DNA of 54,613 nucleotides, taken from contig JAGQJE010000372.1 of the NCBI GenBank assembly GCA_020430775.1, positions 1-54,613 on the forward strand. The letters are read 5' to 3'. The stretch comes from Myxococcales bacterium (GTDB lineage: Bacteria > Myxococcota_A > Polyangia > Polyangiales > Houyiibacteriaceae). Each line of letters starts with the position of its first letter. Position 1 is the stretch's first letter. Below are positions 36,305-44,034 of this stretch, piece after piece. A program made the translations under genes and the position numbers. The notes below the pieces were generated by a model. That model made no database searches. It was not told the origin of the DNA and saw nothing but the letters and a program-made list of their open reading frames with translations.

Positions 36305-36337
36305 ATAGAACGTGTTCTATGGCACAGGGCGTGTCAA
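36305..36337 (-). promoter_or_regulatory. KstR-like TetR operator overlapping kstD-like promoter
   Basis: ATAGAACGTGTTCTAT at 36305-36320: 7-bp arms around a 2-base centre, fitting the published KstR pattern TnnAACnnGTTnnA. It lies 47-62 bases upstream of the kstD-like ATG. A minus-strand TTGACA (-35) is at 36332-36337, so the palindrome covers the expected -10 position and would block transcription if bound. No TetR regulator gene is in the window. Confidence 0.6.
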
Positions 36338-36354
36338 CCGCGGCCGGGTCGCTC

Positions 36355-36383
36355 TTGCGAGCGCCGTGCCACGGCGCTACAAA
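36355..36383 (+). promoter_or_regulatory. def-fmt-cobO promoter with palindromic spacer
   Basis: TTGCGA (36355-36360), 17-base spacer, TACAAA (36378-36383). The spacer itself is a perfect palindrome, GCGCCGTG-C-CACGGCGC (36361-36377), a plausible operator. The predicted start is near 36390, about 80 bases before the def ATG. Confidence 0.5.
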
Positions 36384-36470
36384 AACGAAGCCGCAGCGCA
36401 CCGCCGCGCGGTGAATCGTTTGGGGGCCGCCCGTCGAAGACCAGGCGGCCCGCCCGGAGAGCCATCGTTC

Positions 36471-36995
36471 ATGTCCGTTCGCACGATCTTGCAGTACCCC
36501 GACAAGCGCCTCCGCCGGCCCGGAGAGGCCGTCGAGACCTTCGACGCGGCGCTCGAGGCGCTCGTGGACGACATGGCGGAGACCATGTACGCCGCCCCCG
36601 GCGTCGGCCTCGCGGCGCCGCAGATCGGCGTGTCGCAGCGCATCTTCATCATCGACACCGCGAGCGGCGAGGACGAGCCGAGCGACCTGCGCGTCTTCAT
36701 CAACCCCGAGATCACGCGTCGCGAGGGCACGACGGTCTTCGACGAGGGGTGCCTGTCGTTCCCCGGTGCGCGCGAGGAGATCGAGCGCGCCGAGCGGGTG
36801 ACGGTCCGCGCCCGTGACGTCCACGGTCACGTCTTCGAGCTCGACGCCGACGGGCTGCTCGCCATCGCCATCCAGCACGAGAACGACCACCTCGATGGCC
36901 GCCTGATGATCGACCACCTGAGCCCGCTCAAGCGCCGCGTGCTCCACCGCGCGATGATGAAGCGCGGCGGGGCGGAGATCGCGGCCGCGCAGTAG
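36471..36995 (+). CDS. def: peptide deformylase
   Basis: 174 residues from the ATG at 36471 (GGAGAG about ten bases upstream). Removes the formyl group from nascent N-terminal Met. The three motifs are complete: GVGLAAPQIG (44-53), EGCLSFPG with metal ligand Cys94, and QHENDHLDG with His136, Glu137 and His140. First gene of def-fmt-adenosyltransferase, with fmt 16 bp downstream, a classic pairing. Confidence 0.97.
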   Translation: MSVRTILQYPDKRLRRPGEAVETFDAALEALVDDMAETMYAAPGVGLAAPQIGVSQRIFIIDTASGEDEPSDLRVFINPEITRREGTTVFDEGCLSFPGAREEIERAERVTVRARDVHGHVFELDADGLLAIAIQHENDHLDGRLMIDHLSPLKRRVLHRAMMKRGGAEIAAAQ

Positions 36996-37011
36996 CGAGA
37001 CGCCGGGGACG

Positions 37012-37950
37012 ATGCGGGCGATCTTCTTCGGCAGCCCCGAGTTCGCGGTCCCCTGCCTCGACGCGCTCACCGAGGTCGCCGACGTCGCGCTGGTCGTCTC
37101 GCAGCCCGACCGCCCGGCGGGCCGAGGGCTCGCGCTGCGACCGCCGCCGGTCAAGGTCCGCGCCGAGGCGCTCGGGCTGCCCGTGATCCAACCGTCGAAG
37201 GTGCGCACCGTAGCGTTCGCGGAGACGCTCGCGCGCTGCGAGGCGGACGTCGGTGTCGTGGTCGCGTACGGGCGCATCCTCCCGCGTCGCGTGCTCGACG
37301 CGCCCCGCCGCGGCTGCGTCAACGTGCACGCATCGTTGCTGCCGCGCTGGCGCGGCGCCGCGCCCATCCACTACGCCGTCTGGCACGGCGACGCGGAGAC
37401 CGGCGTCACCCTCATGGAGGTGGACGACGGGATGGACGAGGGCGCGATCATCGCGACCGAGCGGACCGCGATTGGCCCGAACGAGACCACCGGTGAGCTG
37501 AGCGAGCGCCTCGCCGTGCTGGGCGCCGAGCTGCTCCGCGCGGAGCTACCCGCCTACGTCGCCGGCGAGCGCGTCGCGACGCCGCAGGATGACGCGCGCG
37601 CGACCTACGCGGCGCTGCTCGACAAGTCGGCCGGCGAGGTCGACTGGGCGCGCGATGCGCACGCCATCCACGACCAGGTGCGCGGGCTGCACCCATGGCC
37701 CGGCGCGTTCACTACGCTCGACGGCGCGACCATAAAGCTCCACGAGACGCGGGTGGCGGGCACTCCAGCGGTGACGGCGCGCGCTGTGTCGCCGGGGACC
37801 ATCGTCGAGGCCGGCCCGGACGGCGTCGAGGTCGCGTGCGGCCGGGGCCGGCTGCGCATCGAGGCGCTCCAGCAGAGCGGCCGCCGGCGTGTGTCGGCCG
37901 CGCAGTTCGTCGCGGGTCACCCGGACCTCGCCGGCGTACGCTTCGAGTGA
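37012..37950 (+). CDS. fmt: methionyl-tRNA formyltransferase
   Basis: 312 residues. Formylates Met-tRNAi with 10-formyl-THF. Formyltransferase signatures: MRAIFFGSPEFAVPCL at the start, VVVAYGRILPRRVL, catalytic NVHASLLPRWRGAAPIHYAVWHGD (Asn, His) and TLMEVDDGMDEGAII (Asp). The C-terminal OB-like domain is present (LHPWPGAFTTLDG onward). It works with def and sits directly after it. Confidence 0.97.
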   Translation: MRAIFFGSPEFAVPCLDALTEVADVALVVSQPDRPAGRGLALRPPPVKVRAEALGLPVIQPSKVRTVAFAETLARCEADVGVVVAYGRILPRRVLDAPRRGCVNVHASLLPRWRGAAPIHYAVWHGDAETGVTLMEVDDGMDEGAIIATERTAIGPNETTGELSERLAVLGAELLRAELPAYVAGERVATPQDDARATYAALLDKSAGEVDWARDAHAIHDQVRGLHPWPGAFTTLDGATIKLHETRVAGTPAVTARAVSPGTIVEAGPDGVEVACGRGRLRIEALQQSGRRRVSAAQFVAGHPDLAGVRFE

Positions 37951-37988
37951 GCGCGGCGCCGCGGACCCACGCCACGTTGGAGGACTCG

Positions 37989-38549
37989 ATGCGCATCTAC
38001 ACGAAGACCGGCGACAAGGGCGACACCGGGCTGTTCGGCGGCAAGCGGGTCTCGAAGGCGGCCGACCGCGTCGAGGCTTACGGTACGGTGGACGAGCTGA
38101 ACAGCACGCTCGGCGTCGCCCGCATCGCGCGCGTCGACGACGAGGTCGATGCGCTGCTCGGGCGGATTCAGGTCGAGCTCTTCGACCTCGGCGGCGAGCT
38201 GGCCACCGTCCCGGGCAAGGAGGCGAAGCTCGGGATCCCGCCCATAGACGCCGCGCGCGTCGAGGCGCTCGAGCGCGCGATCGACCGCTTCGAGGAGGGC
38301 GTGCCGCCGCTGAAGGTGTTCGTGCTCCCTGGCGGCTCCGTCGCGGCCGCGCGCCTGCACGTCGCGCGCTGCGTCTGCCGGCGCGCGGAGCGGCGGGTCG
38401 TCGCCCTCGCCGCCGCAGAGCCCGTGCGGCCCGACATCGTCCACTACCTGAACCGCCTGAGCGACCTGCTCTTCACGCTCGCCCGCTACGCAAACCATGT
38501 CGCGGGGGTCGAGGACGTCCCGTGGAAGGGCCGCGGCGGCGACACGTAG
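37989..38549 (+). CDS. PduO-type cob(I)alamin adenosyltransferase
   Basis: 186 residues. Transfers the adenosyl group of ATP to cobalamin. N-terminal ATP loop MRIYTKTGDKGDTGLFGGKRVSK, VEAYGTVDELNS, the helix with RVEALERAIDRF, PGGSVAAARLHVARCVCRRAERR (Arg-rich ATP site) and YLNRLSDLLFTLAR. Trimeric PduO class rather than CobA class. Start ATG at 37989, 38 bp after fmt, with GGAGGA upstream. Adenosylcobalamin users are not seen in the window. Confidence 0.93.
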   Translation: MRIYTKTGDKGDTGLFGGKRVSKAADRVEAYGTVDELNSTLGVARIARVDDEVDALLGRIQVELFDLGGELATVPGKEAKLGIPPIDAARVEALERAIDRFEEGVPPLKVFVLPGGSVAAARLHVARCVCRRAERRVVALAAAEPVRPDIVHYLNRLSDLLFTLARYANHVAGVEDVPWKGRGGDT

Positions 38550-38877
38550 CTGCCCGCCACGGACGCGACGCCTCGCACGCCCAGCTCCCGGCGCGCGCGA
38601 ATGCGAAGAGCCGGTCGTGGACCAGCTCTTCGATGTCCTTACCGCATGGGCCGTGGATGATTGGAAGCCGAACCCCTACTCATTCGTAGGTGGGGGCCGG
38701 TGTCATCCGCTTCAGGCTTCCCGGAGAATGAAGCCGGGCTGGCTCACCACGGATGAGGGATGACCCCCTGTTCGACCCAGTCAGGGATTCTCGTTCCGTC
38801 TCACGCGCCCCGCAGAGGGACGCTTCAAGCTACCGAGCGGCGCGAAGTCGGTCAACCCGGTCTGCGCCCCGGCGGTG
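38550..38877. other. 328-bp intergenic segment of atypical composition
   Basis: Between convergent cobalamin adenosyltransferase and HD-protein genes. The middle (about 38620-38800) is visibly less GC-rich than the flanks and has no gene I recognise. A plus-strand frame reads VDQLFDVLTAWAVDDWKPNPYSF and stops at 38763 without a good start; it could be a gene remnant. A hairpin GGCTTC / GAAGCC (38715-38735) lies inside. Confidence 0.35.
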
Positions 38878-39807
38878 CTACAGGCCGTAGCGGTCGCGGT
38901 GCCGGCCGAGCCACTCGACGTAGTAGTCGGCGTCCCGCCCAGGCTCGAGGTCGTCGAGGGTCTCCACGTCCTCGGTGAGCTGCTTCATCAGGTCGCCGAG
39001 GCGCTTCGACGGCGGCACGCCGAACGCGGCCATGATGGCGGTGCCGAGCCCCTTTGGGAGCGGCGCGACCTTCGCGTCCTCGGCTTGCAGCTCTCGGACG
39101 CGCTTGCCGAGCGCGCTGATCTGCGCGACGCCCCGGCGGCGTTTCTCCGGGCGCTTGGTGGTGATGTCCGCGCGGCTCAGGTCGAGGAGATCGCGCAGCC
39201 CGTCGCCCATCTGGACGTAGAAGCGGCGCACGGCCGAGTCCGTCCAGGACGGGTCGTACGCGCTCGCGCGCAGGTGGTAGAGGATGAGGAAGTGCACGCG
39301 CTCGCGCAGCGCGCCCCGGAAGCCGAGGCGCTTCGCCACGCGCTTTCGGAACATGGCGGCGCCGAGCTCGCTGTGACCGTAGAAGGTGACGTTGCCGCGC
39401 TCGTCGATGCGTCGGGTGTCGAGCTTGCCGATGTCGTGCAGGAGCGCGCCCCAGCGCACCTCGAGCCGCGGGACGGACTGCCGGACGACCTGCTTGGTGT
39501 GCTTCCACACGTCCTTGTGCCGCCACTCGCCGTCGCTGAAGCCGACCATCGCCGCGACCTCTGGGAGCCACGCGTCGAGCGCGCCGCTCTGGTAGAGCGC
39601 GTCGAGGCCGGGCTCCGGGTTCTTCGCGAGGAGCAGGCGGTCCATGTGCGCTCGCAGGTCGTCGACGCCGAGCGCGCGCCACTCGGCGGGCGTCGGCCGC
39701 GGCGGCGGGTCGTCGAGGCGCGCCTCGCCGAGCGCCACCTCCGCGGCCCACCGAGCGGCCTGCAGCGCACGGTCGGGATCGACCTGTTTTTCGGGCTCGG
39801 CGGACAT
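38878..39807 (-). CDS. stand-alone HD-domain protein related to CCA-adding enzymes
   Basis: 309 residues from the ATG at 39807. Residues 40-95 resemble the neck of the poly(A) polymerase/CCA-adding family (AHMDRLLLAKNPEPGLDALYQ, ALDAWLPEVAAMVGF). The HD phosphohydrolase core follows with VWKHTKQVV, ALLHDIGK (His124-Asp125), FYGHSELGA and LILYHLRA. The N-terminal nucleotidyltransferase domain (GGxxRD, DxD) is missing, so it cannot add CCA. The C-terminal part is a Lys/Arg-rich helical region. Likely a metal-dependent phosphohydrolase; the substrate is unknown. Confidence 0.8.
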   Translation of the reverse strand: MSAEPEKQVDPDRALQAARWAAEVALGEARLDDPPPRPTPAEWRALGVDDLRAHMDRLLLAKNPEPGLDALYQSGALDAWLPEVAAMVGFSDGEWRHKDVWKHTKQVVRQSVPRLEVRWGALLHDIGKLDTRRIDERGNVTFYGHSELGAAMFRKRVAKRLGFRGALRERVHFLILYHLRASAYDPSWTDSAVRRFYVQMGDGLRDLLDLSRADITTKRPEKRRRGVAQISALGKRVRELQAEDAKVAPLPKGLGTAIMAAFGVPPSKRLGDLMKQLTEDVETLDDLEPGRDADYYVEWLGRHRDRYGL

Positions 39808-39935
39808 CGTGGGCTTCGGCGGGCGGACGAAGATAGGCGGCACGCGCCGGCCGCGCAACCCACGCCCGCGACGCGGCGTCCGAGGCGGTGATCGGCTATG
39901 TCGGGTGCGGCCGGCGGCCGGTGTAGCATGCTGCC

Positions 39936-41600
39936 ATGGCGGCCCTGATCGATCGACGGACGATGCGGGTGTGGATGTACCCCTTCGCCAGCCTGCTCGG
40001 CATCGCCGTCACGCTCCTGCTGTTCACGTTCTGGATCGACGGAGGGGGCGACCTCAGCGTCCTCGACCTCTTCTTGCGTCCGAACGCGGGCGCGGCAGAG
40101 GCGACGCTGACGAACGCGGCGCAGGTCGTCGCGAACATCCTCGAGATCGCCATCACGGTGGTCGCCATCGTCGCCGAGCTCGCCGCCAACCGCTACACGC
40201 ACCGCGTCACGGAGCTCTTCGTCCGCGAGCCGATCAACCTCATCGTGATGAGCTTCTTCGTGCTGACGACGGTGCAGTGCGTGTTCGTGCCGCTCGGGCT
40301 GAACGCGAACGCGAGCGGCGTCGGCTTCGTCCCGTACTGGGGCATCCGCGTCACGCTCGTGATGCTCGCCGTCTCGCTGCTCATCCTGCTGCCGTACTTC
40401 GCGTACGTGTTCGATTTCCTGAGCCCCGTGAACATCGTCCAGAGCATCCAGGAGCACACGGTGCGCGCGATCGGTTCGCGCCGACGGCTCTCCGTCGAGC
40501 AGCGCAAGGACGAGGCCATCCGCGGCGTCGAACAGCTCGCGGACGTCGCCCTGAACGCGATGGAGAACCACGACAAGGGCGTCGCGATGGCGTCGCTCGA
40601 CGCGCTCCAGACGATGGCGCTCGAATACCAAGCGATGCGCTCGAAGCTCGGCAGCGCGTGGTTTCGGCTCGACGGCACGCTCGCCCACAACCCGGACTTC
40701 GTCTCGATGTCCGAGCAGGTGCACGACGAGATCACGGAGCGTCGCATCTGGTTCGAGATGAAGGTGCTGCGCAAGTACCAGACGCTCTACAACGCCGGGC
40801 TGAACCGGATGCGCGACATCAACTACGTCGTCGCGATCAACACGCGCCACATCGGCGAAGAGGCCATCCGCCTCGGCCACCAGCAGCTCTTCGAGCTAGT
40901 GATCAAGTTCTTCAACACGTACTTGCGCTCGACGGTCAACGCGAGCGACGTGCGGACCGGGTACAACGTGCTGCACCAGTACCGGCTCCTGGCGTCCGAG
41001 GCGCTCGAGCGCGGCGACGACGCGCACGCGCTGCGGATGGCGGAGTACTTCAAGTACTACGGGCAGCTCGCGTTCCAGGCGCGCTTGCCCTTCATCCTCG
41101 AGACCGTCGCCCACGACCTGGTCTCGCTGACCGAGCGCGCGTTCGAGCTGAAGAGCCCGGCGCTCGAGGACCTCGTGTCCATCCTCCTCGAGGTCGACAA
41201 GGAGAGCGAGGGCGCCGTGCAGGAGCAGTCGCTGCGAGGCGTGCGCAAGGCGCAGGTCGGCGCCGCCGCCTATTTCCTGGCGCACGACCGGGAGGATCTG
41301 GCTCGCCGCGTGTACGAGGACATGGCGGGCGAGCCGCGCGACCGGCTCGCCTCGATCCGCGACGAGCTGCTCCACGTCGAGAGCCGCGAGTTCTGGGAGG
41401 TCAGCGACCGCGGGGTGAACTTCGACTACCTCGAGCCGGAGCTGAAGCGCGAGCTCGCCCGCTTCTTCAGGTGGTTCGACGGCCTGCGGGCGGTGCGGCC
41501 CTCGACGATGCCCGCCGCGCTGCTGACCGCGCGGCCGAGCATGGTCGAGGAGCCAGCGCCCGCGGGACCCGGCTTTGGCCTCGACCCCGGCCAGCGCTGA
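39936..41600 (+). CDS. DUF2254-like integral membrane protein
   Basis: 554 residues. Four hydrophobic segments in the first 165 residues (about 15-33, 67-86, 104-126, 139-161); then a long soluble helical region with repeated amphipathic helices (VEQLADVALNAMENHDKGVAMASLDALQ, SEALERGDDAHALRMAEYF) resembling tandem helical repeats. The stretch RYTHRVTELFVREPINLIV between TM2 and TM3 resembles DUF2254 membrane proteins. Function unknown. It ends in a short Pro/Gly tail and converges on the EEP gene with an 8-bp gap. Confidence 0.7.
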   Translation: MAALIDRRTMRVWMYPFASLLGIAVTLLLFTFWIDGGGDLSVLDLFLRPNAGAAEATLTNAAQVVANILEIAITVVAIVAELAANRYTHRVTELFVREPINLIVMSFFVLTTVQCVFVPLGLNANASGVGFVPYWGIRVTLVMLAVSLLILLPYFAYVFDFLSPVNIVQSIQEHTVRAIGSRRRLSVEQRKDEAIRGVEQLADVALNAMENHDKGVAMASLDALQTMALEYQAMRSKLGSAWFRLDGTLAHNPDFVSMSEQVHDEITERRIWFEMKVLRKYQTLYNAGLNRMRDINYVVAINTRHIGEEAIRLGHQQLFELVIKFFNTYLRSTVNASDVRTGYNVLHQYRLLASEALERGDDAHALRMAEYFKYYGQLAFQARLPFILETVAHDLVSLTERAFELKSPALEDLVSILLEVDKESEGAVQEQSLRGVRKAQVGAAAYFLAHDREDLARRVYEDMAGEPRDRLASIRDELLHVESREFWEVSDRGVNFDYLEPELKRELARFFRWFDGLRAVRPSTMPAALLTARPSMVEEPAPAGPGFGLDPGQR

Positions 41601-41614
41601 CGCGGCGATCAGCG
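41595..41614. terminator. inverted repeat holding both convergent stop codons
   Basis: CGCTGA-(8)-TCAGCG: the left arm ends with the TGA of the membrane protein gene and the right arm begins with the stop of the EEP gene. Short stem, no T tract. Confidence 0.35.
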
Positions 41615-42601
41615 AGGCTGCAGCACGAAGTCCGCATAGAGCGCGGCGTGGTCCGAGCCCGCGTACCCACGCGTGTTCGTGCGCACGACGCGCGCGGAGC
41701 CTGGCACGTAGACGCTCCGCTCGGCGCTCGGGATGAACAGGTGGTCTATGGCCTCGCGGGTCCGTCCGTGCAGGTAGGTGCCGTCCGAGGGCGCGTCGGC
41801 CGCGACGCGAAAGAGCGCGCCCCGCCGCACCAGCTCCGCGATGGCGTTCGAGTCGGGGGTGTCGTTGAGGTCGCCCCCGAGCACGATGAGCGCCTCGGGA
41901 GACCGCTTCGCGCGTGCGGCGATCTGCTCGCCGGTGTAGCGCGCCTCGGCGAACCTCCGCCCCGTGTCGTCGTTGCGCTTCGACTTGAAGTGCGCGGCGA
42001 ACACGACCAGCTCGGTGCCCGTGCCCGGGTCGAGCGTGACCTCGAGCAGCTCGCGGGTGAGGTGGGTACGGCTGCCGTCCGGGCGGCGCAGATCGCGCCC
42101 CTCGTGCCGGCTGACGGCGACGATCGGAAACCGCGACAGCACGACGACGTCGATCGACGCCGCCGCGCTCGTGTGCCCCATGGCGGCGTAGGGAAACGCG
42201 TCACCGAGCGACGCGCGCACCGGCGCGAGCGCCGCCTCGTCCTCGACCTCGTCGAGCAGGACCACGTCGGCGTGCAGGTCACGGATGCCTTGCGCGATGC
42301 GCCGCCCCTGCGCCGCGAGCTCGGCCTCGGTCGGCAGCGGCTCGTACTCGCCGGGCCCGCATCGTCCCGTGTCGCAGCGCGTGTCGAAGAGGCGGTCGAC
42401 GTTCCAGGTCGCGATGCGGATGCGGAGCGGCTGCGCGTGCGCACCCGCCGGCGGCTCGGTCCGGTGGTCCGCCGGCTGCGCGTTCTGCGGCGAGCCGGCG
42501 CCGCACCGTGCGCCCGTCCGGGCGAAGCCGACGGACATGACCGCGATCGCGACGACGAGCGCTGCGCGCGAGAGAGGGCGCCAGTGCCGAGGAGCGCTCA
42601 T
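41609..42601 (-). CDS. exported endonuclease/exonuclease/phosphatase-family protein
   Basis: 330 residues. Signal peptide or TM anchor at about residues 10-28 (LSRAALVVAIAVMSVGFA). EEP catalytic fold: RIATWNVDRLFD (Asn), LLDEVEDEAAL (metal-binding Glu), VVFAAHFKSKRNDDT (His), LIVLGGDLNDTPDSNAI (Asp/Asn) and the terminal GSDHAALYADF (Asp-His). All catalytic residues are present. Likely a periplasmic or secreted metal-dependent nuclease or phosphodiesterase; which substrate is unknown. Two cysteine pairs (TRCDTGRCG) may form a disulfide. Confidence 0.87.
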   Translation of the reverse strand: MSAPRHWRPLSRAALVVAIAVMSVGFARTGARCGAGSPQNAQPADHRTEPPAGAHAQPLRIRIATWNVDRLFDTRCDTGRCGPGEYEPLPTEAELAAQGRRIAQGIRDLHADVVLLDEVEDEAALAPVRASLGDAFPYAAMGHTSAAASIDVVVLSRFPIVAVSRHEGRDLRRPDGSRTHLTRELLEVTLDPGTGTELVVFAAHFKSKRNDDTGRRFAEARYTGEQIAARAKRSPEALIVLGGDLNDTPDSNAIAELVRRGALFRVAADAPSDGTYLHGRTREAIDHLFIPSAERSVYVPGSARVVRTNTRGYAGSDHAALYADFVLQPR

Positions 42602-42783
42602 GGCGCGGACGTTAGCAGCCCGCGGTCGAGTCGGCTCGGGCGCTCCGCGGGCGAGGCTACGACCCGATCCGCGCCGCGGTGTGGTAGTGCCTAAAGGGGC
42701 GGGTCGTCACGCGGCCCGCTGGAACGCGCGGCGTCCGGCGATGTTGTCCAAGCGGGGTCGCCCATCGGAACGAAGGAGCAGTG

Positions 42784-44034
42784 ATGAAGGTGTTTGAGCG
42801 ACTCGAATCGGAGGTCCGCGCGTACTGCCGAACGTGGCCGGTCGTCTTCAAGAGCGCGCGCAACGCGGTGATGTTCGACGAGGAGGGCGGGCGCTACGTC
42901 GACTTCTTCGCCGGCGCGGGCGTGCTCAACTTCGGGCACAACGACCCGAAGATGAAGGAGGCGCTCATCGCCTACCTCCAGTCGGACGGCGTCAGCCACA
43001 GCCTCGATATGTCCACGACCGCGAAGCGGCGCTTCCTCGAGCGCTTCAACGACGTGATCCTCGGCCCGCGCGGCATGCGCTACAAGATGCAGTTCACCGG
43101 GCCGACCGGGACGAACGCGGTCGAGGCGGCGCTGAAGCTGGCGCGCAAGATCACCGGCCGGCAGCGCGTCGTCGCGTTCACCGACGGGTTTCACGGCATG
43201 ACGCTCGGCGCGCTGGCGCTGACCGGCAACGGCCTGCATCGCGCCGCGGCGGGCGTCGCGCTCGAGCACGTCATCCGCGTGCCCTTCGACGGCTACCTCG
43301 GGCGAGGCGTCGACACGCTCGAGCCGCTGCGTCGACAGCTCGAAGACCCGTCGAGCGGGGTGCTCCCGCCGGCCGCGTTCGTCCTCGAGACCATCCAGGC
43401 GGAGGGCGGCGTGAACATCGCCCGGGCCGAGTGGCTCCAGTCGGTCCAGGCGCTCGCCCACCAGCACGGCAGCCTCTTCATCGTGGACGACATCCAGGTC
43501 GGCTGCGGGCGCACGGGGACGTACTTCAGCTTCGAAGACCTCGGGATCGAGCCGGACGTCGTCTGCCTCGCGAAGGGCATCGGAGGGTACGGGCTGCCGA
43601 TGGCGATGCTGCTCGTCAAGCCCGAGCACGACGCGTGGAAGCCCGGCGAGCACACCGGCACCTTCCGGGGTCAAGACCTCTCGTTCGTCGCAGGCACCGA
43701 GGCGCTCTCGTACTTCGAGGACACCCGCTTCGCCGAGTCCGTCAAGGCCAAGGGCGCGCGCATCCGAGAGCGGCTCGTGCGGATGCTCGACGCGCACGGC
43801 GACCGCGCGATCGAGCTGCGCGGCAGAGGCATGATCTACGGCATCGACACGCACAGCCCGGACAAGGCCAAGGCGGTGAGCGCCGCGGCGTTCGAGCGCG
43901 GTCTCATCATCGCGACCTGCGGCCCGAGCGGGCGCGTCGTGAAGGTCATGCCGCCGCTCACGACCGAGGACGCCGTGCTCGACGAGGGGCTCGACCTGCT
44001 GGCCGGGGCGTTCGAGAGCGCCGGGGGGAAGTGA
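42784..44034 (+). CDS. EctB/DoeD-like diaminobutyrate aminotransferase
   Basis: 416 residues from the ATG at 42784, with AAGGAG upstream. Class III PLP aminotransferase resembling EctB throughout: FERLESEVRAYCRTWPVVF, GAGVLNFGHNDPKMK, GPTGTNAVEAALKLARK, FTDGFHGMTLGALALTGN, IVDDIQVGCGRTG (Asp236) and PLP lysine CLAKGIGGYGLPM (Lys264). EctB interconverts L-2,4-diaminobutyrate and aspartate semialdehyde. No ectA or ectC is near; instead the next gene, overlapping by one base, is an ectoine hydrolase. So the degradative role (DoeD) is favoured. That choice is context-based inference. Confidence 0.88.
   Translation: MKVFERLESEVRAYCRTWPVVFKSARNAVMFDEEGGRYVDFFAGAGVLNFGHNDPKMKEALIAYLQSDGVSHSLDMSTTAKRRFLERFNDVILGPRGMRYKMQFTGPTGTNAVEAALKLARKITGRQRVVAFTDGFHGMTLGALALTGNGLHRAAAGVALEHVIRVPFDGYLGRGVDTLEPLRRQLEDPSSGVLPPAAFVLETIQAEGGVNIARAEWLQSVQALAHQHGSLFIVDDIQVGCGRTGTYFSFEDLGIEPDVVCLAKGIGGYGLPMAMLLVKPEHDAWKPGEHTGTFRGQDLSFVAGTEALSYFEDTRFAESVKAKGARIRERLVRMLDAHGDRAIELRGRGMIYGIDTHSPDKAKAVSAAAFERGLIIATCGPSGRVVKVMPPLTTEDAVLDEGLDLLAGAFESAGGK

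Noticed and set aside
34504-36414. Very long plus-strand frame opposite the KstD-like gene
   Set aside because: Arg/His/Val-rich shadow; the minus-strand gene has clear FAD and KstD motifs and an SD-preceded start.
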